28,407 nucleotides of DNA from JBEKCP01 sp050014815 (GTDB lineage: Bacteria > Planctomycetota > Planctomycetia > Pirellulales > Thermoguttaceae): positions 1 to 28,407 of the forward strand of contig JBEKCP010000067.1 of assembly GCA_050014815.1 (NCBI GenBank), written 5' to 3'. Positions 1 to 7,501 of the stretch are shown one piece after another (within the stretch, counting starts at the first letter, position 1; each line of letters starts with the position of its first letter). Below the pieces are notes generated by a model, which was not told the DNA's origin, searched no databases, and saw only the letters and a list, made by a program, of their open reading frames with translations. Both the position numbers and the translations under genes were made by a program.

Positions 1-89
1 CCCGACCCCGACCGCGTCCTCGGCCCGATGGGCCCCGCGGCCGGGGTTGCGGGGGGGGGCTGGCCCGCGGTGGAACGGGCTGGCCGCCC

Positions 90-114
90 CGGGGGGCACG
101 CCCGCCCGCTAAAC
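90..114. repeat. dispersed GC-rich intergenic repeat, copy 1
   Basis: A GC-rich palindrome-like stretch ends in GCCCGCCCGCTAAAC at 100-114. The same 15 bases recur at 8113-8127, again preceded by a CCCGG/GGGC-rich arm. Both copies sit at or just beyond the 3' end of minus-strand genes. It looks like a dispersed repeat that may form a weak hairpin. Bases 1-140 otherwise show no supportable gene. Confidence 0.5.
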
Positions 115-140
115 GGCAAGTGGCTAAACGGCGCGTAGCG

Positions 141-329
141 CTAGTGATCGACCAGCCAGTTGATACCCCACAGGATCGCAAAGATAACCCCCATGAAGCC
201 CAGAATCCACACGCCGATCCGCAGGGCGTGCAGCAGGAGGGGGCCAAGTCGTTCATGCCGCGTTGCCGCGTAAACAAGACTAACCGCCACTACCAAGGGC
301 ACGGCGTACCACAGGTCGTTATTGTTCAT
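141..329 (-). CDS. small two-helix membrane protein, hypothetical
   Basis: This encodes a 62-residue protein with two hydrophobic segments, about residues 7-21 and 36-58, separated by a short basic loop containing RHERLG. It is probably an inner-membrane protein. Its ATG overlaps the TGA of the upstream 203-residue gene in an ATGA arrangement (326-329), so the two are very likely co-transcribed and translationally coupled. I do not recognise a named family. The coupling, the plausible length and the clean membrane topology are the reasons for treating it as a real gene. Confidence 0.7.
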   Translation of the reverse strand: MNNNDLWYAVPLVVAVSLVYAATRHERLGPLLLHALRIGVWILGFMGVIFAILWGINWLVDH

Positions 330-937
330 GCCGGATCCTCACAGCTCCCCTCGCCCTTGGGCTCGTCCTGATCCTCGTCCTCTTTCTTCTTAACCGGTTC
401 GGCTGCCACAGGGCCGCAGCAGGCATCGTAGATCGCCAGGACGTTCAGCAAGCCGGCAATCATCGTATAGACCGTCCCAAGCTCAAAGAAGCGGGACAAG
501 TCCTTGCAGACCTCGGCGACGGTCTTCCGGCCCGGGTCTTTCGGCTCCAGCGCCGGCGGATCGCTGGCCCGAAGCTTGGGCGGCGCCATCAGGGCATGAC
601 ACAGCGGCCCCTTGCCGTGGCGTGCCAGTTCGGCCTGAACGAGAGCGGGCAAGGCCGGCAGACCAATGCCCACCTGGCAGAGGTAGGGCAGGCGGAGGTC
701 GTCTCTGCGGAACGAAAAGTAAACCACTCGCCCCCAGCCAACCTCCTTATCGCTACCCAGCCAGAGCCCGTAAAGGAACGTGCCCAGGATCACGACGAAG
801 AAAAGCACAGCCTTCGGATAGCGCCCCTGGTAGGCGTGGCCCAGCCCCGGGAGCAGCCAGGCCAGGACGCCTGCCGTAAACGGGTCTCGCAAAGAGACCT
901 GCGGCGCGGCGGCGACGGGTTCCGAAGGTTCAGGCAC
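326..937 (-). CDS. TM2-like planctomycete membrane protein (DUF6677-like)
   Basis: A 203-residue protein with a Pro/Ala-rich N-terminus, then a segment around residues 20-60 of the TM2 kind: LLPGLGHAYQGRYPKAVLFF followed by a second hydrophobic helix ending in YGLWLG. A third hydrophobic stretch lies near residues 155-175, and the C-terminus is highly charged (KKKEDEDQDE). This layout matches planctomycete proteins annotated DUF6677; the family name is from memory and unverified. The function is unknown. The start is GTG at 937, chosen because AGGAG lies about 9 bases upstream and there is no earlier sensible start. It heads a two-gene operon with the 62-residue protein. Confidence 0.75.
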   Translation of the reverse strand: MPEPSEPVAAAPQVSLRDPFTAGVLAWLLPGLGHAYQGRYPKAVLFFVVILGTFLYGLWLGSDKEVGWGRVVYFSFRRDDLRLPYLCQVGIGLPALPALVQAELARHGKGPLCHALMAPPKLRASDPPALEPKDPGRKTVAEVCKDLSRFFELGTVYTMIAGLLNVLAIYDACCGPVAAEPVKKKEDEDQDEPKGEGSCEDPA

Positions 938-1030
938 GGGCGAAGCTCCTGGCAGACTCTATTAGAACACCCGGCCACCATTTGCGGGAGTGGGGCGGTT
1001 ACTCCCAACCCGGATTATTTTTGTGCCCGC

Positions 1031-1099
1031 AACACTAGCCCGACGCGCAAGCGAGGGAGTGACAACGGCTTACCCTCGCTTGCGCGTCGGGCTGGTGTT
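1031..1099. repeat. planctomycete-type inverted repeat hairpin
   Basis: Arms at 1031-1057 and 1073-1099 are inverted complements over 27 bases with one mismatch. The core AGCCCGACGCGCAAGCGAGG is perfect and the loop is about 15 bases. When read through by ORF callers this element gives a peptide containing SPTRKRG, which recurs in many planctomycete gene models. It lies between the 3' end of a minus-strand gene (1111) and the 5' end of another (937), so it could act as a transcriptional punctuation hairpin. That role is an inference. Confidence 0.8.
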
Positions 1100-1110
1100 A
1101 CGAAGCGATT

Positions 1111-2133
1111 CTACACACCGGCAGGGAGGGAGATCATCCATTCCTCGAAGAATTTGCTGACGTGGCGAATGGGAATCTCGGGTCCCCAGGTACATTGGGC
1201 GATGACCCCCCCGGCGCCGAAATCCAGGGCCTGCCGAACCTGGAGCACAGCCTCTCGAAGGTCGGAGACCGTAGCTGGGGAATCGAGCCACTGGCGGTCG
1301 ATCCCACTCCAGAAAGTAGCCCGGCCACGATACTTCCGGGCCATCTTTTCGAGGTCCATCTGGCACCACGGCACGTGGATCGCGTCGAAACCGGCCTCGA
1401 CCAGTTCGCCGAAGATCTCACTAGTATGGGGGCCGCCGTGGAAGAAGGCGAACTTGTCGCGGGCGTGAAGTATCTCGCAGTATTGGCGGTAGAGGGGCCG
1501 AAACAGGCTCCGCCATGTCTTGAGCGGCAGCCGCAGCCCCTCCGGCGTCGCCAGGGTGTCGCCCAGGACGACCCCGTCCACCTCGACGCTGGCCCAGAGT
1601 TCGATCTCGCGGCGGAAGAAATCGTCGAGCCGGCCCAAGAGGCTGCGAAGCGCCGAAGGGCCGCCGCTGAGCTCGGCCACCGCGGCCTCGGGGCCCCGCA
1701 GCGACTGGAGGCGGTCCAGAGGCCGGACGTCGCTCCAGGCCAGCACAAACCGACTCGACCCCACGCACCCCTTGACGGCCCGGGCCGCCCGCGACGCCTC
1801 CAGCAGTTCTGCCGGCGGCTCGTACCCGGCGATCTGCTCCGGGTTGGCCAGGGGCGAGGCCATGAGGGGCCCCACCGCGCCGCGTTGGCCCAAGTGCCAG
1901 GTGCAACCCCAGGCATCCGTATAATGCCCCGAGCGGTTGGCCACCCCCTTGGTCCGCTTTCCCACCGGCCACTTGGTGTCCAGGTGCAGGATATCACTCG
2001 GAAAACGCACCTGCAACTCCGCCACGTCGTCCGCGTGGTCGGCCTCCACGCCGGGCAGCAGCCATAGGTCTCGCGGCGCACGATCGACCGGCTGGTGGTT
2101 CAGGGCTCGAAGGACGCGTTCTCGCGGTATCAT
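1111..2133 (-). CDS. uroporphyrinogen decarboxylase (URO-D) family protein
   Basis: A 340-residue protein starting MIPRERVLRALNHQPVDRAP, the standard opening of URO-D/MtaA/CmuA-type TIM-barrel proteins. The C-terminal half keeps family landmarks: FFHGG followed by a GFDAIHVPW strand, an FWSGID strand, and the closing GGVIAQCTWGPEIPIRHVSK segment. These family members either decarboxylate uroporphyrinogen III or act as corrinoid:coenzyme methyltransferases. The divergent, non-HemE-like sequence and absence of heme genes nearby favour a non-heme role, so I give no symbol. A start 20 codons further upstream is possible, but the ATG at 2133 matches the family N-terminus. There is no strong Shine-Dalgarno. 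It appears monocistronic. Confidence 0.85.
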   Translation of the reverse strand: MIPRERVLRALNHQPVDRAPRDLWLLPGVEADHADDVAELQVRFPSDILHLDTKWPVGKRTKGVANRSGHYTDAWGCTWHLGQRGAVGPLMASPLANPEQIAGYEPPAELLEASRAARAVKGCVGSSRFVLAWSDVRPLDRLQSLRGPEAAVAELSGGPSALRSLLGRLDDFFRREIELWASVEVDGVVLGDTLATPEGLRLPLKTWRSLFRPLYRQYCEILHARDKFAFFHGGPHTSEIFGELVEAGFDAIHVPWCQMDLEKMARKYRGRATFWSGIDRQWLDSPATVSDLREAVLQVRQALDFGAGGVIAQCTWGPEIPIRHVSKFFEEWMISLPAGV

Positions 2134-2246
2134 TGGCAGGTGGGCCCACGCCTCTAAACATAAACAGAGTCGATTTTTAACAGCATATACCACCCAAACG
2201 AGAAAAGGTCAACGCCCCGTGACCTATATTTGTACGGGCGACGGAA

Positions 2247-2711
2247 ATGTCCCCGCAACTTCGGGAGGTTACCACCCCTCAGGAGGTGTCGGTCGTGCGG
2301 CTCTTTTCACCAAACAAGGACCATTCGGTTCAGAGTTTCGTGCTGACGCTCCTGAACACCAATTGCCCGGGACTCCAGGCCCGGCTCGAAGGGCCGCGGC
2401 TGGAGGGACGCGTCAACCTCACGCTCGTCGTCATGGTGGTGCCCGCCGAGGGCAAGAAGCCGATGGTCCGGCGGGCCTTTGCGGCCGTGAGCAAGGAGTT
2501 CTCGAGCCGGGGCGTGGCCCTGGTGCTCGACGCGCCTCGGGGATTGGACGAGGCCTTTCTCGGTTTCCGCCGCCGGGGCGGGGTGTGCTGGCTCCGAGCA
2601 AAGGCCAAGCACCTCAACCCGATGGGCGGCGGCTTCTACCAACTCGGCTTCCGATTGGTCGAACAGGTCCCCGCTACCGATTATCCAGAACTGGACAAAC
2701 TGGACTTCTAA
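2247..2711 (+). CDS. PilZ-like domain protein, hypothetical
   Basis: A 154-residue soluble protein with no signal peptide. The order of elements resembles a degenerate PilZ domain: an RRAFAAVSKEFSSRGVAL segment, a mid beta-strand region, then GGGFYQLGFRLVEQV, which looks like the closing PilZ strand (x-LG-x-RF). The canonical RxxxR...DxSxxG c-di-GMP-binding pattern is not clearly complete (FSSRG stands where DxSxxG would be), so ligand binding is uncertain. Start is ATG 2247; the AT-rich gap 2194-2246 before it separates it from the divergent URO-D gene and may hold promoters for both. It is followed immediately by a small hairpin. Confidence 0.65.
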   Translation: MSPQLREVTTPQEVSVVRLFSPNKDHSVQSFVLTLLNTNCPGLQARLEGPRLEGRVNLTLVVMVVPAEGKKPMVRRAFAAVSKEFSSRGVALVLDAPRGLDEAFLGFRRRGGVCWLRAKAKHLNPMGGGFYQLGFRLVEQVPATDYPELDKLDF

Positions 2712-2727
2712 GACGGGTTTTCCCGTC
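2712..2727 (+). terminator. small hairpin directly after the PilZ-like gene
   Basis: GACGGG-TTTT-CCCGTC forms a perfect 6-bp stem with a 4-base loop beginning one base after the TAA. No clear T-tract follows, so it would be a weak or non-canonical terminator. A TAGAAT box at 2741-2746 could be a -10 element for the next gene, but I see no convincing -35. Confidence 0.35.
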
Positions 2728-2808
2728 CTGCCGGGCCGGTTAGAATAGTGCGACCCAGGTTGCTCGCCATTTTCGGAAGCCCTCCCCACAACGGTAAGGA
2801 TCGCCGCC

Positions 2809-4008
2809 ATGATCGACCTCCAAGGCTCGGGCGCCCTGCTGATCGTCTCCTTCACTGTTCTTCTGTCGGCCGCCATGAGCGGACCGGCGGCCGCCCAGTC
2901 CGACGCCCCACCGGGCCCCCCGAAGCGGCTCTGGCTCTACTTCGGCACCTACACCAACACCGACGCTAAGAGCCGAGGCATCTACCTCGGCCATCTCGAC
3001 CTCGCCACCGGAAGGCTGGAATCCGTGGAACTGGCCGGCGAGACCACCAATCCCTCGTTCCTCGCCGTCCATCCCACCCGGGGGCTCCTCTACTGCGTCG
3101 GCGAGATGAGCAACTTCGAGGGCAAGGGGACCGGCGCCGTCAACGCCTTCTCGATTCAGCCGAAGACAGGCAAGCTGACGCTCTTGAACCAGCAATCCTC
3201 CGGCGGCAGCGGACCCTGCCACGTCACCATCGACCGCACCGGCCGGTACGTCCTCGTGGCCAACTACGGCAGCGGCAGCGTCGCCTGTTTGCCGATCCAA
3301 GGGGATGGCCGCCTGGCCGCTGCCTCGTGCGTCGTCCAGCATTGCGGCTCCAGCGTGTATCCGCAGCGTCAGACGGGCCCCCATGCCCATGCTATCTACC
3401 TTGATCCCGCCAACCGGATCGCCCTGGCGGCCGACCTGGGCATGGATAAGATCCTGGTCTACTGCTTCAACGCGGACTGCGGCAAACTCGGCCTGAACCG
3501 GCCCGCCTGGGTCGCCGCCCAGCCCGGGGCGGGACCCCGACACCTCGCCTTCCATCCCAACGGCCGCTGGCTCTTCTGCATCAACGAGCTGGACAACACC
3601 GTCACACGCTACTGCTACGACGCCGGCCGCGGCGAATTGCGGCCCTGCGAAAGCCTATCCACCCTTCCCGAAGGCTTCCAGGGCACGAACACCGCGGCCG
3701 AGATCGCCGTCCATCCGTCGGGCAAATTCCTTTACGGCTCGAATCGCGGGCACAACAGCGTCGCCATCTTCGCCATCGACGCCGAGACCGGCAAGCTCCG
3801 CCAGGTGGGCCACCAATCGACGCAAGGCAAGACGCCGCGATACGTCGGCATCGACCCGGCCGGCCGCTACCTGCTGGCCGCCCACCAGGATACCAATAAT
3901 GTTGTCATCTTCCGGATCGACGCCGCCACCGGCCAACTCCAGCCGACCGGCCCCGCGGTGGAAGTGCCCGCCGCGGTGTGCATCGAGATGATCAAGCCGC
4001 TGGAATGA
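2809..4008 (+). CDS. secreted lactonase, 6-phosphogluconolactonase (YbhE/Pgl) family
   Basis: A 399-residue seven-bladed beta-propeller of the lactonase_2 family, which includes E. coli 6-phosphogluconolactonase. The N-terminus has a signal peptide (hydrophobic core about residues 8-22, small residues ending PAAAQ). Repeated blade motifs follow: GTYTNTDAKSRGIY, NPSFLAVHP, GPCHVTIDRTGRYVLVANYGSG, GPRHLAFHPNGRWLFCINEL, AAEIAVHPSGKFLYGSNRG and TPRYVGIDPAGRYLLAA. AAGGA about 8 bases upstream of ATG 2809 supports the start. Because the protein is exported, its true substrate is probably not the cytoplasmic pentose-phosphate lactone; an extracellular sugar lactone is more likely, though this is inference. 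It stands alone. Confidence 0.92.
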   Translation: MIDLQGSGALLIVSFTVLLSAAMSGPAAAQSDAPPGPPKRLWLYFGTYTNTDAKSRGIYLGHLDLATGRLESVELAGETTNPSFLAVHPTRGLLYCVGEMSNFEGKGTGAVNAFSIQPKTGKLTLLNQQSSGGSGPCHVTIDRTGRYVLVANYGSGSVACLPIQGDGRLAAASCVVQHCGSSVYPQRQTGPHAHAIYLDPANRIALAADLGMDKILVYCFNADCGKLGLNRPAWVAAQPGAGPRHLAFHPNGRWLFCINELDNTVTRYCYDAGRGELRPCESLSTLPEGFQGTNTAAEIAVHPSGKFLYGSNRGHNSVAIFAIDAETGKLRQVGHQSTQGKTPRYVGIDPAGRYLLAAHQDTNNVVIFRIDAATGQLQPTGPAVEVPAAVCIEMIKPLE

Positions 4009-4070
4009 ATTCCCGCCAGGTGCTACATTGGAGAGAGCCCGCCAGGAGGTGAGCGGCCGTCCAATAATAG

Positions 4071-4108
4071 CTCCCCTCTCCCTCTGGGAGAGGGGCAGGG
4101 GGTGAGGG
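4071..4108. repeat. CCCTCTCC...GGAGAGGG palindromic repeat, copy 1
   Basis: The sequence CTCCCCTCTCCCTCTGGGAG continues to AGGGGCAGGGGGTGAGGG. It is an imperfect hairpin with a G-rich tail. An inverted copy occurs at 7629-7668. This is a widely dispersed intergenic repeat type. Here it sits just upstream of the ribosome binding region of the next gene. Confidence 0.7.
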
Positions 4109-4137
4109 CGCAGGAGGAGCGAACCACGGAGCTTCTT

Positions 4138-4539
4138 ATGACACGCTACCGGATCAAAGCCGTTTGGTGGCCGGACGGTTGGGAGCCTTGCGACCCGCTG
4201 GACGTACCCCGGTGCCTTCGTCCGGCGCGGCGACAGGGCGACCCCGGCCCGGAGCTGACCTATGAGCAGGCGGTGGCGACGGTTCGCGGGCTGAACCGGC
4301 AGAACATCGACCATCCGGCGGCCACGTGGTACGTAATCAGCACGGCGGACGACCCCGCCGGCCCGGCCGACCCGGCGGGCATTGAGGCGGCGTTGGCCGG
4401 GGCTCCGGAGCCTCCGATCCGCGTTGTCTTCCCCGAAGGCAGCGGTCGCGGCGATTGTTCCCGTTGTCCCGCCCACGACCTACCCTGTGCGGCCGAAACG
4501 AGCGGAGCCACGGATCAAACACGGATGAAACACGGATAA
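4138..4539 (+). CDS. hypothetical protein
   Basis: A 133-residue protein starting MTRYRIKAVWWPDGWEP. It has an N-terminal Trp-rich strand, a central TYEQAVATVRGLNRQN helix, then GPADPAGIEAAL and a Cys-containing tail (CSRCPAHDLPC). There is no signal peptide or membrane segment. ATG 4138 is preferred over the earlier in-frame start because GGAG lies 6 bases upstream and the extension would be translated from a dispersed repeat. The last roughly 12 residues (ATDQTRMKHG) come from another dispersed repeat (4506-4613), so the original C-terminus may have been replaced. Family unknown. Confidence 0.55.
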   Translation: MTRYRIKAVWWPDGWEPCDPLDVPRCLRPARRQGDPGPELTYEQAVATVRGLNRQNIDHPAATWYVISTADDPAGPADPAGIEAALAGAPEPPIRVVFPEGSGRGDCSRCPAHDLPCAAETSGATDQTRMKHG

Positions 4540-4613
4540 AGGACGGGCGTGTTCGCTCGGTATCTCGTTGCTTGGGACCGTATCCGTGTTCGATCGGTGC
4601 TTCATCCGTGGCT
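4506..4613. repeat. inverted repeat of the ACGGATGAAACACGGAT type
   Basis: Arms 4506-4538 and 4581-4613 are 33-base inverted complements with about five mismatches, enclosing a 42-base centre. The left arm itself contains near-tandem CGGATNAAACA units. The left arm supplies the stop codon of the preceding hypothetical gene. Sequence of this kind (ATCCGTG...CATCCGTGGCT) is common in planctomycete intergenic DNA, a statement made from memory. Confidence 0.7.
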
Positions 4614-4681
4614 GGTAATCCCCTCCGGACGGATAAAGGGACACCCATTTCGCTTCGATACGAGCGCCCCCGCCCGTCGCC

Positions 4682-5038
4682 TCAGCCGCGCACGCGGACG
4701 GTGGTTTCCTCCACGATCCACAGTTTGCCGACAAGCGGTTCGTGCTCCAAGACGGAGAGCAGGCGCTGCAGGATCGCCAGCACGCGGGGCTTGTCGAGCC
4801 GCGCCAGCCGCAGCACGATGATGCCCGCGTAGTCGCCCGGCGGAAAGGCGCGAATGTCGGCGAAGTCCAGGTCGAGTGTCACCACCGCGCGGCCCTCGCG
4901 CTGGCAGACCGCCGCCACGTTGGCGTCGGGCTGGCCCACCATGCGTTGGTCGCCAACGGTGACGGCGTCATGGCCCGCACTGGCGAGTAGCCCGGCCACC
5001 TCGATCGGCAGGTTCTCATCGACCCTGAACTTGGGCAT
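4682..5038 (-). CDS. DUF5615 PIN-like toxin
   Basis: A 118-residue protein of the DUF5615/PIN-like family, which forms the putative nuclease toxin of DUF433-DUF5615 toxin-antitoxin pairs. The N-terminal KFRVDENLP carries the first acidic pair (D7, E8). A VVTLDLDFADI strand near residues 52-62 carries further acidic residues (D56, D58, D61), consistent with a metal-dependent RNase core. The start at ATG 5038 matches the family N-terminus (MPKFRVDENLP). An in-frame ATG at 5089 would add 17 residues with no family support. It is downstream of and co-directional with the DUF433 antitoxin gene. No damage is visible. Confidence 0.88.
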   Translation of the reverse strand: MPKFRVDENLPIEVAGLLASAGHDAVTVGDQRMVGQPDANVAAVCQREGRAVVTLDLDFADIRAFPPGDYAGIIVLRLARLDKPRVLAILQRLLSVLEHEPLVGKLWIVEETTVRVRG

Positions 5039-5106
5039 TATGGCCTGCGCGGGCTGAAGTGCTATGTTTCGCCTTCGGAAACGCCCCACTACTGGCCGCG
5101 CTCGGT

Positions 5107-5343
5107 TTAGACCGCGCCGGTGGGCAAGAGAACCATCCGTTCACGGGCAAGGTCGGCAGCGTAGGCCATTGCCGCTTGGACATCCTCAGCCTTTAGCGAT
5201 GGATAGCTGCGCAGAATTTCATCGGTCTGGACGCCAGCGGCAAGGTTGTCGAGCACGACCGCCGCCATAACGCGCGTGCCTTTGATGCACGCCTGCCCGT
5301 GACATACGGCCGGGTCAACCGTGATTCGTTCCCGCCAGTCCAT
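5107..5343 (-). CDS. DUF433 antitoxin
   Basis: A 78-residue DUF433 protein: ITVDPAVCHGQACIKGTRV is the family signature and is followed by a helix-turn-helix-like region (DEILRSYPSLKAEDVQAAMAYA). In known pairs this small protein precedes and presumably neutralises a PIN-like DUF5615 toxin, which is what follows here after 68 bases. GGAGGC lies about 5 bases before the ATG on the minus strand (GGAGGCATCCGAATG). It probably autoregulates the operon, as is usual for type II antitoxins; that is family knowledge, not visible here. Confidence 0.88.
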   Translation of the reverse strand: MDWRERITVDPAVCHGQACIKGTRVMAAVVLDNLAAGVQTDEILRSYPSLKAEDVQAAMAYAADLARERMVLLPTGAV

Positions 5344-5516
5344 TCGGATGCCTCCTGTGCAAGAAGTCGCCTACCGTTTCATTCTACCCCCTTGCCCGGG
5401 GTCCGGAAACGGGAAAGCGTCTTTTCCGGCCGGCGTTCACGGGTTGACGCCCACCCATTATCGAGTGATACTTTTCGTATGCCTTTACTTCCCCCTCTAA
5501 CAGGGCGGATTAAGAA

Positions 5517-5598
5517 GCGGACTTGGCGGAATTGGCAGACGCGCCAGACTTAGGATCTGGTCCCGAAAGGGGTGGAGGTTCGAGTCCTCTAGTCCGCA
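5517..5598 (+). tRNA. tRNA-Leu (anticodon UAG)
   Basis: The acceptor arms GCGGACT (5517-5523) and AGTCCGC (5591-5597) pair perfectly, with discriminator A at 5598. The anticodon stem CCAGA/TCTGG closes the loop CTTAGGA, giving anticodon TAG, which reads CUA leucine codons. A class II variable arm (TCCCGAAAGGGGT region) and a T-arm with GTTCGAGTC are present. CCA is not encoded. Total 82 nt, as expected for a tRNA-Leu. Confidence 0.95.
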
Positions 5599-5606
5599 CT
5601 GCTTAC

Positions 5607-5679
5607 GAAGCCGGAAAGGTGTCCGAAGCCGGAAAGGTGTCAGAACTAATTATTAAACAGTTCTGACACCTTTTCTTCC
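5607..5679 (+). terminator. repeat-derived hairpin downstream of tRNA-Leu
   Basis: Two tandem copies of GAAGCCGGAAAGGTGTC (5607-5623 and 5625-5641) lead into an inverted repeat, AAAGGTGTCAGAACT (5633-5647) and AGTTCTGACACCTTT (5659-5673), a perfect 15-bp stem with an 11-base loop. The stem runs into CCTTTTCTT, so it could serve as a rho-independent terminator for the tRNA. The AGTTCTGACACCTTTTCT motif recurs as a dispersed repeat at 12525-12582. Confidence 0.6.
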
Positions 5680-6210
5680 AAGTCGGCTTGCCGCTGTTGT
5701 GCCGCCTCCATTTCTTCGATGGTGGTCGGCGTGAACTGCAACCCGCTGCGTGATGCCCACCCACAGTGCATCCAGTGCGTTGTGGCAGCTTCGCCAGGGC
5801 CGAAACCCATAGCTGAAACCGAGGAAGTCCTCCTCGTAGATTTGTTCGAGCACGGTCTTGACGGCCTGCTGGACGATTTTGTCCTCCAGGGCAGCGATGC
5901 CCAAGGGGCGTTGTCGTCCGTCGGCTTTGGGTATCCATGCTCGCTTGGAGGGCTGTGCCCAGTAGACACCCCGATGAACGCGGTCATGGAGGTCGAGTAT
6001 TCGCTCCTCCAGGTCTCGTCCATACTCGTACCACGTCATCCCGTCCACCCCGGGCGCCGCCGAGCGTTTCAGCTCGAAGTAACTCGCCTGGAGCAGTTCG
6101 GGGCAGACATGGTGCAGCAGAGCGGTAAACCGCATCTTCTTATCCCGCTTCGCTGCGTCTCGTACGCCCCACAATCCCATGCCACGCTTCCCCGGCACTT
6201 TCCTTGACAC
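5653..6210 (-). pseudogene. group II intron reverse transcriptase/maturase, internal fragment
   Basis: This open frame carries about 140 residues clearly like the N-terminal RT region of LtrA-type proteins: RFTALLHHV, APGVDGMTWYEY, IPKADGRQRPLGIAALEDKI, QIYEEDFLGFSYGFRPWRS and HNALDALWVGI. Homology starts near 6170 and stops near 5745, just before the expected first catalytic region (the KKVNWVLDADI-type strand). The YADD active site, maturase and endonuclease parts are all absent, so it cannot be a functional RT. Its first about 14 codons and last about 29 codons are not RT-like. It is flanked by identical TGACACCTTTTCTTCC repeats at 5664-5679 and 6205-6220. Confidence 0.85.
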
Positions 6211-6276
6211 CTTTTCTTCCCCAGTAATGCCTCCCTCTTTTCGGCGGGGTTGTAGTCAGCTTGATGCCATGGCGAA

Positions 6277-7089
6277 TCAGCGGGCAACATGCGGTGCAAC
6301 CTCGAATTCCATATCTGTTCCCGGCAAATCCACCATACCCTTGTTTGCCAAATCGCCAGCACGGAAACCGGCGAACCGTACGATGTAGTTTCCGGGCTTG
6401 TCCAAATTGTAGGGTTTGTCGTGCAGGTCGAAGCGACAAAGGACAACAGCCTTGCCAGCCGGGACGATGGTGTTGAATTTGAGCGGGTAGACATGCCTCG
6501 CCAGTTCCCTCCCGTCGGTGCCTAGACCGCCGGTCACCACAATGGCTCCTTTATAGTTGTCACCTATGGAGTTTTGCGCCCAGTCTGTTCCGTCTTTGTG
6601 TCGCAATTCGACGTATCCGGGGATCGCTGCGTCAGCGGCTGCGTGGGTGAGCGGGAACACCAGTCGCGTCTGCAAGCCGTGCACCGTCGGATGAGACCAA
6701 GGCGTGGTCAGAGTGCCATGTTCGATGATTGTTCCCGCCTCTGCGGCGAGGTACATCCTCTTGCCGCTCGGAAAGTCCAACCAGGCCAAGCCTCCGGGCT
6801 TTACCATCCAACCGAGCTTGCGGCCATCTCGGAGGATGACATGTCCCGTGCGGATACCCTCGCCAACGTGGCTGTAGTGGTGTTGCCACCGCTCTTCGAG
6901 GACCTCGAAATACTGCTTTAAGACTTCTTGGAGGCGACCCTGCGACACTTTGAAGTTCTTGAAGTAGTCCGGAGAATAAGTATCTGCGACAAACTCCTTG
7001 ATGTCACCAGGGCTTGGTCGGACCTCCTCGCCGTAAAGGCTGGCCACCACGATGGCCATAGCGAGCGCAATTCCGAGCAATGGTCTCAT
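6277..7089 (-). CDS. exported hypothetical protein
   Basis: A 270-residue protein with an N-terminal signal peptide (MRPLLGIALAMAIVVASLYG, probable cleavage near residue 20). The mature part begins with a helical region (residues about 25-60, PGDIKEFVADTYSPDYFKNF) and continues as mostly beta-rich sequence with two GTDG/DGTD-containing turns. No catalytic motif or known domain is recognised. Start ATG 7089 is supported by AGGGAGA about 6 bases upstream and by the signal peptide; in-frame upstream codons would extend it without support. The gene ends 66 bases from the retroelement fragment. Codon usage looks less GC-biased than its neighbours. Confidence 0.7.
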   Translation of the reverse strand: MRPLLGIALAMAIVVASLYGEEVRPSPGDIKEFVADTYSPDYFKNFKVSQGRLQEVLKQYFEVLEERWQHHYSHVGEGIRTGHVILRDGRKLGWMVKPGGLAWLDFPSGKRMYLAAEAGTIIEHGTLTTPWSHPTVHGLQTRLVFPLTHAAADAAIPGYVELRHKDGTDWAQNSIGDNYKGAIVVTGGLGTDGRELARHVYPLKFNTIVPAGKAVVLCRFDLHDKPYNLDKPGNYIVRFAGFRAGDLANKGMVDLPGTDMEFEVAPHVAR

Positions 7090-7501
7090 CTGCCATCTCC
7101 CTGCCGAGGTCATAACTTGAGCATGTTGGACGCCCCTCATCCAAGACCTTCTTGAAAGAGCCGCATCCACCTTCACATTATAGCGGGAGCTTAACCGAGC
7201 ATAGTAACAAGTCTGTAACAAGAGATGGACTTGCACCATTCACCGGCATCAACCGAGAGGTTTCCCGGAGCCGGCAAAAGGAGTCGGATTTCTGAAATCT
7301 CCATGGCAATCCCCTAGAAGTCGGCCCGACCGCGGCGGAGCGGGGGACAAGTGCCGCCGCGCGTACGCCTGATGACTGACGGCGACCTGACCCCATTCTT
7401 CCCCCCAATCCCTAATCCCTAGCCACCAATCCCTCCCCCCTCCCCAACTGGCCCGATTTCTGCCATTGAACAAATGTCCCCCGGCCGGCATCATAGGGGG
7501 C
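7090..7501. other. gene-poor intergenic region
   Basis: I see no supportable gene here. It includes a C-rich tract with repeated CCAATCCCTAATCCCT units (about 7405-7434), a dispersed repeat style that resembles other planctomycete intergenic DNA. Promoters for the minus-strand exported protein presumably lie at 7090-7200, but no clear consensus boxes are visible. Confidence 0.5.

Noticed and set aside
596..1468. 290-codon plus-strand open frame
   Set aside because: It crosses an inverted repeat and lies antisense to two better supported genes; the SPTRKRG peptide in it comes from the repeat.
5517..6220. integrated genetic element using the tRNA-Leu 3' end as attachment site
   Set aside because: No integrase is present and no second copy of the tRNA 3' end is visible in the window; only repeats and an RT fragment follow.
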